64,000 bases of DNA from Borreliella andersonii (GTDB lineage Bacteria; Spirochaetota; Spirochaetia; Borreliales; Borreliaceae): assembly GCF_032595875.1 (NCBI RefSeq), contig NZ_CP132457.1:806001-870000 (forward strand). The letters run 5' to 3'. Position numbers and translations under genes: made by a program. The notes below the pieces were generated by a model. The model made no database searches, was not told where the DNA came from, and worked only from the letters and a program-made list of their open reading frames with translations. This document shows, one piece after another, positions 45,501 through 54,777 of the stretch. Positions within the stretch are counted from its first letter, which is position 1. Each line of letters starts with the position of its first letter.

Positions 45501-45742
45501 ATGTTTAGTGGGGGTGTACTTTATGTACAAGGTATTCAAGAGGATTTAATATATTTTATGAAATCGAAAGAGCTTTTTGGAATAGTTTTGGCAAGGGGCG
45601 GATAGTATTTGTTATATGTTTCGACCGATTTCAAAGATCAGAATCAGAATCAGAATCAGAATTCTAAATGATAATTGATAATTTTTTAAATTTTATAACT
45701 TCATATTTTAAAAAGTGTGAAGGGGGAAATTTCGATGAATAA
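45501..45742 (+). pseudogene. tgt: C-terminal relic of queuine tRNA-ribosyltransferase (tgt)
   Basis: Pieces of the Tgt C-terminus are spread over different frames. Frame at 45509-45544 reads WGCTLCTRYSRG, matching the zinc motif CxCxxCxxxSR with its first Cys changed to Trp. The next frame (45543-45602) reads DLIYFMKSKELFGIVLARGG, resembling the segment after the zinc motif. A third frame reads YLLYVSTDF, like the family's conserved aromatic helix. From 45668 the original frame returns as MIIDNFLNFITSYFKKCEGGNF, a Tgt-like ending, stopping at 45740-45742 inside the murJ start. About 290 codons of the N-terminal barrel are missing. ATGTTTAGT at 45501 may be the old start fused to the C-terminal part by one deletion. 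I recall an intact tgt at this place in B. burgdorferi. Confidence 0.8.
45637..45660 (+). repeat. (ATCAGA)4 microsatellite in the tgt relic
   Basis: Four exact tandem copies of the hexamer ATCAGA, followed by a decayed fifth copy (ATTC). It lies in the degraded part of the relic, where a coding sequence of another composition would be expected, and probably arose by slippage after selection was lost. Confidence 0.85.
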
Positions 45743-47255
45743 GTATATTGTTTCTACAATTTTGGTAATGATTTCCACGTTTTTTTCAAGAATAATGGGC
45801 TTTGTAAAGATAAAGATTTTCTCTTATTATTTTGGTGCAAATCTTGATGCTGATATTTTTAACTATGTTTTCAATATTCCTAATAATTTGCGCAAAATTC
45901 TTTCAGAGGGTGCAATGACTTCGGCTTTTTTGCCCGAATTTACACATGAAAAAAACAAATCGAGCGAAAAAGCAATTTCTTTTTTCAGAACTGTCATAAC
46001 CTTTAACGTTATTTCCATTGGGTTAATTATTTTAGTTATGATTATTTTTGCAAAGCCTATTATGTATTTCATGTCTTATTATAGGGGAGAAAACTTAATT
46101 TTTGCAAGTTCTGTATTTAGTTATTTGGTATTATATATTTTATTAATAAGCCTATCATCAATCTTCGTATCTGTTCTAAATTCATATAAAATTTTTTTCA
46201 TTCCTTCATTTTCGCCTATTATGCTTTCTTTTGGGATAATATTGAGTATATTCTTATTTTATGGCCGTTTTGGAATATATAGTGCTGTTATGGGCGTAAT
46301 TTTTGGTGGGTTTTTGCAATTTTTGATTCCGTTTGTAAATTGCCTTATGATTGGTTTTGCCTGGAAGCCAACATTTTATTTTAGAGAAAAAGTATTTTTA
46401 AATTTTTTAACCAGATGGCTTCGTATGATTTTTGGATTTTCCATTTCAATTGTTACTCAGCAAATTTCATTTGCATTAGCATCTACCCTTGAGATAGGAA
46501 GTGTTTCTATTCTTAGTAATGCGGTAGTTTATTATCAGCTTCCTGTGGGGATTTTTTACATTTCTATTGCAACAGTAATTTTCCCCAAAATGGCAGAGTA
46601 TGCTGTTTTGGGAAATAATATAAAATTAAATGCCCTTTTAGTGGATGGAATTAAAATTTTATTGTTAATTTTTATTCCAGTATCTTTTTTAATGTTTATT
46701 TGGTCTGATTATATTTTAAATTTATTTCTTATGGGGGGCAAATTTTCTATTTATGATACTCAAAAAACAGCAGGTCTTTTGAAGTGTTTTCTTTTAGGCT
46801 TACTTTTTTATTCAATGTTTAGTTTTTTCCAAAAATATTATTTTTCTATTCGTGATGCAAAAACCCCATTTTATTTGAGTGTTTTATTTTCCATTCTTGA
46901 TATTGCACTTTCTGTTTTTGGTATTAATTATTATGGTTTGAATGCTTTAGCATTAGCTCAATCTATTTCTTTTATGATTTGTGTAATTGTTTTTTATTTT
47001 ATAATATTGAAAAGTGGAGTTAAAATTGACTTAATTGAAATTTTATTTGTTTTTTTAAAGTCAATTATTACACTTTTCCCTTTATATGCAATTTATTTCT
47101 TTTTTGCAAGGTTTCAGTGGGATGTGGGGTTTAGTTTTAAAAATCTTTATTTTTTAATTGCAGCTGGAATTGTTAGTATTTTTATTTTGTTTATTTGTTA
47201 TTCTGTCTTAGGAATAAATAAGCTTTTTAGATATATTAGGAAGGATGCTTTATGA
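45735..47255 (+). CDS. murJ: Lipid II flippase MurJ (MviN)
   Basis: A 506-residue MOP-family flippase with about 14 membrane segments, which moves lipid II to the periplasmic side for peptidoglycan synthesis. The opening YIVSTILVMISTFFSRIMGFVKIKIFSYYFGANLDADIFNYVFNIPNNLRKILSEGAMTSAFLP is the MurJ signature. The ATG at 45735 is preceded by AGGGGG; a GTG 18 bases earlier is less likely. The start overlaps the end of the tgt relic. Confidence 0.94.
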   Translation: MNKYIVSTILVMISTFFSRIMGFVKIKIFSYYFGANLDADIFNYVFNIPNNLRKILSEGAMTSAFLPEFTHEKNKSSEKAISFFRTVITFNVISIGLIILVMIIFAKPIMYFMSYYRGENLIFASSVFSYLVLYILLISLSSIFVSVLNSYKIFFIPSFSPIMLSFGIILSIFLFYGRFGIYSAVMGVIFGGFLQFLIPFVNCLMIGFAWKPTFYFREKVFLNFLTRWLRMIFGFSISIVTQQISFALASTLEIGSVSILSNAVVYYQLPVGIFYISIATVIFPKMAEYAVLGNNIKLNALLVDGIKILLLIFIPVSFLMFIWSDYILNLFLMGGKFSIYDTQKTAGLLKCFLLGLLFYSMFSFFQKYYFSIRDAKTPFYLSVLFSILDIALSVFGINYYGLNALALAQSISFMICVIVFYFIILKSGVKIDLIEILFVFLKSIITLFPLYAIYFFFARFQWDVGFSFKNLYFLIAAGIVSIFILFICYSVLGINKLFRYIRKDAL

Positions 47256-48655
47256 AATATTTTTATTTTTTATTTTTTTTACTTATTTTTAATGTGTATG
47301 CTCAAAATGTTAACCCTCCAACTTTTCCTAGTCCTCCTTTGTTACCCAAAATTACAGAAAATAAGCTTGTTGAGCGAGAAAACTCTTCTAAGAGGTTTGC
47401 TAATGCTGATTTAGATAGTAAGTATGTTAACGATACAATTCTTTATGGGCTTGATAGTCAAGTTACAAGCATTATAAAAGCTCTTAAAAAATCAGGCGAT
47501 AGTCAATATAATTTTTCTCTTAAAAAAAGACTTGAGAAAACTTTTAATTCTGAGATTAAAAAGGAAATACTTGAATTGTTTATTTCTCTTAAGTATTCAG
47601 GGGGAATTGATACAGCAAATTATATTCTTGAAAATTATGAGAGCAAAAGATATTCAAATGCTTTATTTGGTTTGGCAATTTCGTATCTTAAGGAGTTTGA
47701 TGATAAAGATAAATTAAAGAAAGCTCTTATTGACATTCTTGAAAATAAAGAGGGCAATGTGGTTTCTATTGCAGCTTATTATTTAGGAGAGCTTAATTCT
47801 CTTGAATATTCTAAAAATATGATGGAAGTTTTTGAAAAATATTCTGGAAATGATGGGGCTAGAAGAGAAATACTTGTTGCTCTTGGGAAAATGCTAGCTG
47901 TTGATTATCAGGATAGAATTTATGAAATTTCGCTAGATAATTATGAGGGTCCATCAATTAAGGCTGCTGCAATCGAAGCGTTGTCATATCTTGCTCCAGA
48001 TAAAGTAACTGCAAATGCTGATTTGTATCTTCAGAGTAATAACAATAATTTAAATGTTAAATTAGCTATTATTGCTTCTTTATCTAAAGATTCTTCTTTA
48101 AAGTCTAAAGAGATTTTACAAGGATTTTTAAGAGATTCTGATGATAATATTAGATTTAAAGCTATCAATGCAATCAAAGGACATAAGGACTCTTCAGCAA
48201 AGGATGTTTTGATTTATAAGCTTAAAAGCGATCCATCTCTTAAGGTCAGGGAGGCTTCTGCTAAAGCTTTAATTGATATGGATCTTGGGGATACTGAGAT
48301 AAAAAACATTATGTTTGATTTTAAGATTGACAATAATTTTAAAATTTCAATGTTTAGTTACCTTTTGGATAAGGATTCTTTAAAATCATTGTCAATTGCT
48401 TTAGAAATTGTTGATAAAGAAAATATTAATAGGCCTTCAAATGTTTTAAGAGGTATTGCTTCAATGTTGGCTGCTAAAAAGGGCAATTTTGATAATTTTT
48501 ATTCTAAAATCATTGACAGTAAAAATGTTGATTTAAGACATTTTGCATTAAAAGGAGCTGTTTATAATAAATCTTTATCGCTTTATGATAAACTTAAAAA
48601 AATTAAAAGTGAAACGAACTCCGAATATATTAAAATGCTTTTAAAAGATTATTGA
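47252..48655 (+). CDS. Exported HEAT-repeat protein
   Basis: A 467-residue protein of unknown function. A short signal peptide (FYFLFFLLIFNVYAQ) and a Pro-rich linker (NPPTFPSPPLLPK) precede HEAT-like repeats over residues 75-440. Examples are GNVVSIAAYYLGELNSLEYSKNMMEVF, SIKAAAIEALSYLAPDKV and SLKVREASAKALIDMDL. Such repeats usually bind proteins. It overlaps murJ by four bases, so it may be an envelope partner, which is inference. Its stop directly abuts the 3' end of coaBC on the other strand. Confidence 0.75.
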   Translation: MKYFYFLFFLLIFNVYAQNVNPPTFPSPPLLPKITENKLVERENSSKRFANADLDSKYVNDTILYGLDSQVTSIIKALKKSGDSQYNFSLKKRLEKTFNSEIKKEILELFISLKYSGGIDTANYILENYESKRYSNALFGLAISYLKEFDDKDKLKKALIDILENKEGNVVSIAAYYLGELNSLEYSKNMMEVFEKYSGNDGARREILVALGKMLAVDYQDRIYEISLDNYEGPSIKAAAIEALSYLAPDKVTANADLYLQSNNNNLNVKLAIIASLSKDSSLKSKEILQGFLRDSDDNIRFKAINAIKGHKDSSAKDVLIYKLKSDPSLKVREASAKALIDMDLGDTEIKNIMFDFKIDNNFKISMFSYLLDKDSLKSLSIALEIVDKENINRPSNVLRGIASMLAAKKGNFDNFYSKIIDSKNVDLRHFALKGAVYNKSLSLYDKLKKIKSETNSEYIKMLLKDY

Positions 48656-49837
48656 TTATCCATTGTTAGTACAAAATTTTAAAATTTCTTTAGCTACTTT
48701 TGATTTTTCCATTTCTGGCAGTTCTTTTGTGCTTTGTTTATTTATTATATAAACTTTGTTTAAGTTTGAACCGAAATATTTAAGTTCATTTGCAATAATA
48801 AAGTCCAAGTTTTTCTTTTTTAATTTTTCTTTAGCTTTTTGAATTAAATTTTTAGAATTCTCAGCGCAAAATCCAATAACAATTTGGTTTTTAAGCTTAT
48901 TGTGTCCTATGTGTTGGATTATGTCAGGATTTTTTGCCAATTTTATATATAATCTATTAATTTTATTTTTATTAATTTTACTATTGAAAATACGTTTGGG
49001 TTTAAAATCGGCTACAGCAGCAGCTCCAATTATTATTTCAAATTTATTATATATTTTTAGAGCTTCCTTGTACATTTCCATTGCAGTTTTTATTTTTATA
49101 ATATTGACTCCTTCAGGTTCATTTTCATTGGTTGGGCCTGTAATAATTGTAACTTGAGCTCCTAGCTTGACAGCCTCTTGTGCTAAGCAAAACCCCATTT
49201 TTCCCGTTGATGTATTTGAAAAATAGCGAATTGGGTCTATTAATTCTTCAGTTCTGGATGCTGTTATAAGTATTTTTTTGTTTTTTAGGTAATTTTTTTG
49301 ATTAAATTCATCCAATATTATTTTTATAATTTCATCTTCATTTTTAAGGCGCCCTAATGCATTTGATGAGCAAGCCAAAAATCCTGTATCAGGCTCAATG
49401 AATTTATAATGATAGGCTTTAAGCTTTTTTATATTTTCTTTTAAAATAGGGTTTGAATACATTATATTATTCATTGCTATTGCAAAATAAGTAGGGGCTG
49501 TACTTGCAGATATTATTGTAGTTAATGCATCATCAGCAATTCCTGATGCGATTTTAGATATTGTGTTGTAGGTAGCAGGAATAATAAGAATTAAGTGTGC
49601 CCATTTTGCAATTTTTATATGCTCAACTTCATTGTGGTCTAAATCCCATAAATTAGTAATTATTTTGTTCTTAGAAATGGTTTCTAAAGTTAATGGAGTA
49701 ATAAATTTAGTTGCACTTTGCGTCATTATAACTTTAACTTTGTATCCTAATTTAACTAAACTAGAAACTATGTAAACTGACTTGTAAGAGGCTATTCCTC
49801 CACATATGCCAATTAATATATGTTTATTTTTATCCAT
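48656..49837 (-). CDS. coaBC: Phosphopantothenoylcysteine synthetase/decarboxylase CoaBC (Dfp)
   Basis: A 393-residue bifunctional enzyme of coenzyme A synthesis. The N-terminal flavoprotein decarboxylase domain opens ILIGICGGIASYKSVYIVSSLVKLGYKVKVIMTQSA. The C-terminal CoaB domain has ILITASRTEELIDPIRYFSNTSTGKMG, IIGAAAVADFKP and VIGFCAE. It joins cysteine to 4'-phosphopantothenate and decarboxylates the product. It is transcribed away from the yhdT-panF pair, so the pantothenate importer and this enzyme form a divergent CoA cluster. Confidence 0.94.
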   Translation of the reverse strand: MDKNKHILIGICGGIASYKSVYIVSSLVKLGYKVKVIMTQSATKFITPLTLETISKNKIITNLWDLDHNEVEHIKIAKWAHLILIIPATYNTISKIASGIADDALTTIISASTAPTYFAIAMNNIMYSNPILKENIKKLKAYHYKFIEPDTGFLACSSNALGRLKNEDEIIKIILDEFNQKNYLKNKKILITASRTEELIDPIRYFSNTSTGKMGFCLAQEAVKLGAQVTIITGPTNENEPEGVNIIKIKTAMEMYKEALKIYNKFEIIIGAAAVADFKPKRIFNSKINKNKINRLYIKLAKNPDIIQHIGHNKLKNQIVIGFCAENSKNLIQKAKEKLKKKNLDFIIANELKYFGSNLNKVYIINKQSTKELPEMEKSKVAKEILKFCTNNG

Positions 49838-49906
49838 ATAATATTTATTATATAATATACGTTATATTTGAATTATAGTTATTTCTTTTTGTTAAGGTTG
49901 TTTTAA
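49838..49906. promoter_or_regulatory. Divergent coaBC / yhdT-panF promoter region
   Basis: A 69-base, almost pure A/T gap contains ATTATATAAT (49849-49858), which reads TATAAT on both strands and may serve as a shared -10 element. No -35 boxes are convincing. AAGG lies before the yhdT-like ATG. Confidence 0.35.
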
Positions 49907-50101
49907 ATGAGAAATAGGATTTTGTACGTTGTATTATTGTATGTTTTTATGTTTTTGTTGTGGTTTTGTTTTGCTTATTTTGTTGACACATCAGCTACTA
50001 TGTTTAATATTCCTTTGTGGTTTTTTTCATCAGGAATTTTATTCCCCAGTATAAATTTTTTTTTGGTTTGTTTTTTTATTTTAGTAATTAGTAAAACTTG
50101 A
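49907..50101 (+). CDS. Small membrane protein, YhdT-like (DUF997)
   Basis: A 64-residue protein with two membrane segments (residues about 5-26 and 44-62). It ends shortly after the second segment. The position directly upstream of panF and the two-helix form match the YhdT/DUF997 family, often paired with sodium/pantothenate symporters and perhaps a small subunit. The ATG at 49907 has AAGG 11 bases upstream. The family call rests on context as much as on sequence. Confidence 0.6.
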   Translation: MRNRILYVVLLYVFMFLLWFCFAYFVDTSATMFNIPLWFFSSGILFPSINFFLVCFFILVISKT

Positions 50102-50163
50102 TACACCATTGATAATTTTTTTATTTTTAGATTTTTTTTTAAAAAAGAAGTAGAGGTAGGTTT

Positions 50164-51498
50164 TTGTTATTAAATAAATATTTTCTTGCAAATCGAAATA
50201 TTAATTTTATTGTTATGGCTTTGTTATTTTCTTCTAGTTATGTTAGTGCTAGTAGTTTTATTTCTGGTCCTTCTGCTGTTTATAAGTATGGATTATCTTT
50301 TATATTATTAGCTACCATACAAATTCCTACAACTTTAATTGTTTTTATGATTGTTGGTCAGAGATTAAATCTCGAATCAAAAAAAATTGATGCAATTAAT
50401 ATTATTGATTATATTAGGCATAGATATGAAAGTGATTTTTTGGCGTTAATGAGTGGATTTGTATTTATTTTTTTTTCAATGTTTTTGATTTCTGCCCAAT
50501 TAATAGGTGGTGCGAAGCTTATAGAAGTTTTTTGGGATATTGATTACGTAGTTGGTCTTTTGTTTTTTACCTTATTGGTTTTTATTTATGTATTTTTTGG
50601 CGGTTTTAAGGCAGTAGCTTATACGGACTTGATTCAAGGATTTTTAATGCTAGTTTCATCCGTTATTTTGTTTTCCAAGATGCTAGATTTGGGGGGAGGC
50701 ATTGATAATTTATTTAAAACAGCAATGTCTAGCTTAGATAAAAACCTTTTACTCCCTTCAAATGCTGATTTGAAACCACAATATATAATTTCTTTTTGGA
50801 TATTAATAGGAATAGGAATATTAGGGCAGCCTCAGATTATTAATAATTTTATAGCATTTAAAGATGAGAATGCTATAAAATTTTCTCTTCCCATTTCTAC
50901 TTTTATTATTAGCTTTTTAATTGTTTTGATGCATTTAATAGGGTTTTTTGCTGTTATTCTTTTTCCGGATTTAAATCCAAATGATAAAGTTGTTTTAAAT
51001 GTAGCTTTAAAAGTTTTAAGTCCTTTTTCTTGTTTTATATTTTTTATGGGTCTTTTATCTGCAATACTGTCTACAGTAGATTCAAATTTTCTCTTAATGA
51101 CATCTGTTTTAATAAAGTCAATATTTATTTATAAAAAAGATTTAAAAGAAAATGTAAAAGTTAGAAGAGTAATAATGATTTCTAATATTTTTTTTATTTT
51201 AATAATATTTATGTTTTCTCTCTTTCCTCCCAATTTTTTATTCTTCGTTAATATTTTTGCTTTTGGAGCTTTGGAAGTTTCGTTTTTCCCAATTATTGTT
51301 TTTGGACTTTATTTGAATTTTGTAAGCAAAATAGCGGCTTTTGTTTCTATGTTGTTAGGCCTAATATTTTATTTGTGCATTTTATTCTTTGGTCTAAATA
51401 TTTGGTTTTTTCACCCCGTTTTTCCAGCATTTTTTGTTTCTATATTTACATTTTTAACAGTTAATTTTTTTTGTAAAAAAAATAGTAAGGTTTGTTAA
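50164..51498 (+). CDS. panF: Sodium/pantothenate symporter PanF
   Basis: A 444-residue sodium:solute symporter (SSS family) with about 12 membrane segments. Conserved pieces are SSSYVSASSFISGPSAVYKYGLSF, the FGGFKAVAYTDLIQGFLML loop and FMGLLSAILSTVDSNFLLM with the sodium-site Ser/Thr. The TTG start at 50164 follows GAGGTAGG. It lies next to coaBC, which uses phosphopantothenate, supporting pantothenate as substrate. Borrelia is not known to make pantothenate, so import would be needed. Confidence 0.88.
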   Translation: MLLNKYFLANRNINFIVMALLFSSSYVSASSFISGPSAVYKYGLSFILLATIQIPTTLIVFMIVGQRLNLESKKIDAINIIDYIRHRYESDFLALMSGFVFIFFSMFLISAQLIGGAKLIEVFWDIDYVVGLLFFTLLVFIYVFFGGFKAVAYTDLIQGFLMLVSSVILFSKMLDLGGGIDNLFKTAMSSLDKNLLLPSNADLKPQYIISFWILIGIGILGQPQIINNFIAFKDENAIKFSLPISTFIISFLIVLMHLIGFFAVILFPDLNPNDKVVLNVALKVLSPFSCFIFFMGLLSAILSTVDSNFLLMTSVLIKSIFIYKKDLKENVKVRRVIMISNIFFILIIFMFSLFPPNFLFFVNIFAFGALEVSFFPIIVFGLYLNFVSKIAAFVSMLLGLIFYLCILFFGLNIWFFHPVFPAFFVSIFTFLTVNFFCKKNSKVC

Positions 51499-51507
51499 GG
51501 ATATTTT

Positions 51508-52488
51508 TTGCGTTTGGATAAGTATATTTTTTTAGAAGTACTTGCTAATGATAATGGCAAGCGACTAGATTCAATTTTAAATAAAATTTTAAATTTATCT
51601 AAAGCTTTGATAATAAAACATATCAGAAAGGGTGACATTAGGCTGAATGGTTTAAAATCACATTTTTCATGTAGAGTTTGTGTGGGTGATAAAATTTATT
51701 TGTATAAATCTTTAGCCCAAAGTTTGAATTTAACCATGAATGAGTGCTTTAAAGGCAATATTGATTTTCAATGTATTCGGAAAAGAATAATTTATGAAGA
51801 TAGCGACTTACTTGTTTTGGATAAGCAAAGAGGTGTTTTAGTTCATGGAGGTAAAGATTCTCTTGATTTTTTAGTAAATGCTTATCTTTTAAGTCAAAAT
51901 TTAAGATCTCTAAGCTTTAAACCCTCAGCAGTTCATAGGCTTGACAGGAATACTTCTGGTATTATTATTTTTGCAAAAAATATAAATGCTGCAAGAAAGT
52001 TAAGTGCGGCATTTAGTGGTGGATCTATAATTAAAAAATATTTTGCGATACTTTTAGGTGAGGTTAAGTCTTCTGTTGTTTATAAAAATCATTTATTTAG
52101 AAATAAAAGGTTGAGAAAAACTTTTGTTTTAGAAGATAAAGGGGTTATTAATGCAATTACAAAGGTTAATCCAATATTATCTTCAAAAAGAGCCACTCTT
52201 GCCGAGATTGTTATTGAAACAGGCTTTACTCATCAAATAAGGTCTCAGTGTTCCTTTTACAATCATCCTTTAATTAATGACAAGAAATACTGTGATAAAT
52301 TCAAGAAAAGCGATTACTTTTTACATGCTTTTTTGGTAGAATTTAATGGGATATTCTTTAAGAAGAATGAATTTTGCTCTAAGCCTAGTTTAGAATTTTT
52401 AAAGCAAGTAAAAGATATTTTTGGTGTCTATGGATTTCCAGAATTTTTCAAGCGATTTTTTTTTAAAAAAAATATTAAGCAAGGTTAA
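51508..52488 (+). CDS. RluA-family rRNA pseudouridine synthase (RluC/RluD-like)
   Basis: A 326-residue pseudouridine synthase with an N-terminal S4 domain (SKALIIKHIRKGDIRLNGLKSH). The catalytic motif is AVHRLDRNTSGIIIFAKN with the essential Asp. VLDKQRGVLVHGG and TGFTHQIRSQCSFYNHPLINDKKY are further family blocks. It should act on 23S rRNA; whether it is the C or D type cannot be settled from one sequence. The TTG start follows AAGGATAT. The 3' end overlaps the next gene by about 60 bases in another frame. Confidence 0.87.
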   Translation: MRLDKYIFLEVLANDNGKRLDSILNKILNLSKALIIKHIRKGDIRLNGLKSHFSCRVCVGDKIYLYKSLAQSLNLTMNECFKGNIDFQCIRKRIIYEDSDLLVLDKQRGVLVHGGKDSLDFLVNAYLLSQNLRSLSFKPSAVHRLDRNTSGIIIFAKNINAARKLSAAFSGGSIIKKYFAILLGEVKSSVVYKNHLFRNKRLRKTFVLEDKGVINAITKVNPILSSKRATLAEIVIETGFTHQIRSQCSFYNHPLINDKKYCDKFKKSDYFLHAFLVEFNGIFFKKNEFCSKPSLEFLKQVKDIFGVYGFPEFFKRFFFKKNIKQG

Positions 52489-53371
52489 AAATTTTGCAAT
52501 TAGCATTAAGCATAAATTTATTAGAGTTAAAGTATATGCATTAGTAGGGTCTGCTGGAACTGGTAAGAGCTTTAGATCGCATTTGATAGCAGATAAATAT
52601 TCAATACCTTTAATCATTGATGATGGTGTTTTAATTAAAAACATGAAAATCATTGCTGGAAGTTCTGCTAAGTTTGAAGATAATGTTTTTAGAGCGGTAA
52701 GGCGATCTGTATTTGAGGATGATGCTCATTGCAGAGAAATGATTGAAGTGATTGCAAGAGAAGAATTTAATAAAATATTAATATTAGGAACAAGTCTTAA
52801 AATGATAGATAAAATAATTTCAAGACTTTTGTTGCCAAATGTTTTTAAAATTATTTACATAACGGATGTTTCAACCAGACAGGAAATAGAAAAAGCAAAA
52901 ATTTCAAGGCAAATGGGGGAGCATGTTGTACCGGCAGCTGCTTTTGAAATAACGTCTATTAGACCCAATTTGCTATTAAACTCAATTAAAGTTTTTTTTA
53001 AAAGTGGATGGTTCTTTGCTAGGAAGAAAAATTATATTCGATCTGTTGTAAGGCCCCATTTTTATGAAGAAGGGGTTTTATCTATTTCCAAGCGAGCTGT
53101 AAGGCAAATTATTGAACATTGTGTTTCTGAATACGATAGAAATTATATTGTTTATGATCTTAAAATCAAAAAAGATGGAAACAATTACCTTTTTAAGCTA
53201 TTTTTAAATATTCCTCTTGGAAATGACTTGCTTAATAATACAGAAATGCTTAGAACTTATATTATTACGAACGTACTTAAGTATACAATAATTAATATAT
53301 TATCTATTGATATAGTTATACATAAGTTTTATAACAAAAAAGATTATTTAGAAGAAAGCTATGAAGATTAA
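52430..53371 (+). CDS. P-loop protein with Asp23-like C-terminal domain
   Basis: A protein of about 313 residues that I do not recognise by name. YALVGSAGTGKSFRSHLIADKY is a Walker A motif near residue 45, and the next hundred residues look like a nucleotide-binding fold (KILILGTSLKMIDKI, KIIYITDVSTRQEIEKAK). The C-terminal segment (GVLSISKRAVRQIIEHCVSEYDR ... INILSIDIVIHKF) resembles an Asp23/Gls24 domain. The ATG at 52430 is used here; TTG at 52421 is possible. The gene overlaps the pseudouridine synthase by about 60 bases and murC by 11. Confidence 0.65.
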   Translation: MDFQNFSSDFFLKKILSKVKNFAISIKHKFIRVKVYALVGSAGTGKSFRSHLIADKYSIPLIIDDGVLIKNMKIIAGSSAKFEDNVFRAVRRSVFEDDAHCREMIEVIAREEFNKILILGTSLKMIDKIISRLLLPNVFKIIYITDVSTRQEIEKAKISRQMGEHVVPAAAFEITSIRPNLLLNSIKVFFKSGWFFARKKNYIRSVVRPHFYEEGVLSISKRAVRQIIEHCVSEYDRNYIVYDLKIKKDGNNYLFKLFLNIPLGNDLLNNTEMLRTYIITNVLKYTIINILSIDIVIHKFYNKKDYLEESYED

Positions 53372-54767
53372 TTTTGACGATTTGAATAATATTTTTTTTG
53401 TAGGAATAAAGGGAAGTGGAGTTTGTTCTTTGGCTTGTTTTTTAAATTCAAAAGGGTATTGTGTAGAAGGGGTAGATGTTTCTGATGAATTTAATACCGA
53501 TGAAATTTTAAGTAATAATAAAATATTTTATTATGAGAATATTTATGGGTTTTCATTAAAACAGCTTGATAGGTCTTTTGATTTAATAATATATTCTTCA
53601 GCCTATGATAAGGATAGCTTGCAAGTTTTACTTGAGGCAAAGGAATTAAATATACCTGTTTTATCTTATCCTGAGGTTCTTGGTGAGCTTTCTAGAAAGT
53701 ACTATAGCATTGGAATTGCGGGTTCTCATGGAAAAACTACTACTACGGCGTTTTTAGGTGTTCTTTTTAATAAATTAGGATTAAATCCCAATGTTATTGT
53801 GGGGGCAAGTGTTAAAGATTTTGAAGATAATTCTGCAATAGCAGGTATTAGTGATATTTTTATTGCTGAAACTTGTGAATATAAAAAACATTTTTTGAAT
53901 TTTAGTCCTAATATGGTTATTTTAACCAATGTTGACTATGAACATGTTGATTTTTTTAAAAATTATGAGGCTCTTGAAGACACTTTTTTACAGTATATTA
54001 GTAATTTGAAGAAGAATGGAATATTAATAATTAATTCCGATGATAATAATTTGCTTAAAATTAAAAGACAAATCAGCAGAAAAGATATAAATATTTTTAG
54101 CTATGGATCCAAAGATTTATCTGATTTTCAAATAAGTAATATTGCAGTTAGGGGTGAATATTTTTGTTTTTCTTTTTTAGGTTTGTTAAACGTTGAGCTT
54201 AAGACCGTTTTATTTCATAATATATTAAATTTTTCAGCAGCACTTTTGGCTTTAAGTTTATTTTTAAAAAGTAATGGAAAATCAATTTTTGATTTTGAAG
54301 AAGAAGTGAAGAGCATTGCAAGAAATTATAGTGGTATAAAAAGAAGGGTTGAAGTTGTTAAAAAGGAAAATGGAGTGATTTACATGGACGATTACGCTCA
54401 TCATCCTAATGAAATTAAAAATACACTTTTTGGTATTAAAAATTTTTATAAGAACAAACGCATAATTTTGGATTTTATGCCCCATACTTTTACAAGAACA
54501 AAAGAATTTTTTACCGATTTTGTTGAAGTTTTAAGTGCTGCTGATATATTAATCTTGCACAATATATATCTTTCAAATAGGGAAAATTTTAATCCAGATG
54601 AACTTTCTGTTAAATTATTTTTAAGTATTAAAAAGATAAATAAAAATACTTATTTTTTTAAAGATGTTAAGGACTCTATTAATTTTATAAAAAGTTTATT
54701 AATATCGGGAGACTTGTTTATTACAATGGGCGCTGGAAATAATTTTATTTTACACGATTTTCTGTAA
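53361..54767 (+). CDS. murC: UDP-N-acetylmuramate--L-alanine ligase
   Basis: The first amino-acid ligase of peptidoglycan synthesis, 468 residues. FVGIKGSGVCSLACFLNSKGY is the Rossmann opening, IAGSHGKTTTTAFLGVL is the ATP loop and YMDDYAHHPNEIKNTL the C-domain block with its metal-binding His. The ATG overlaps the previous gene by 11 bases. With murG and murJ in the window, it covers early, late and flipping steps of cell-wall precursor supply. Confidence 0.95.
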   Translation: MKINFDDLNNIFFVGIKGSGVCSLACFLNSKGYCVEGVDVSDEFNTDEILSNNKIFYYENIYGFSLKQLDRSFDLIIYSSAYDKDSLQVLLEAKELNIPVLSYPEVLGELSRKYYSIGIAGSHGKTTTTAFLGVLFNKLGLNPNVIVGASVKDFEDNSAIAGISDIFIAETCEYKKHFLNFSPNMVILTNVDYEHVDFFKNYEALEDTFLQYISNLKKNGILIINSDDNNLLKIKRQISRKDINIFSYGSKDLSDFQISNIAVRGEYFCFSFLGLLNVELKTVLFHNILNFSAALLALSLFLKSNGKSIFDFEEEVKSIARNYSGIKRRVEVVKKENGVIYMDDYAHHPNEIKNTLFGIKNFYKNKRIILDFMPHTFTRTKEFFTDFVEVLSAADILILHNIYLSNRENFNPDELSVKLFLSIKKINKNTYFFKDVKDSINFIKSLLISGDLFITMGAGNNFILHDFL

Positions 54768-54777
54768 GGGTGTTGTA

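Noticed and set aside
45717..45734. GTG start six codons upstream for MurJ
   Set aside because: AGGGGG lies within this segment, at proper distance from ATG 45735, so it is the ribosome binding site and not coding.
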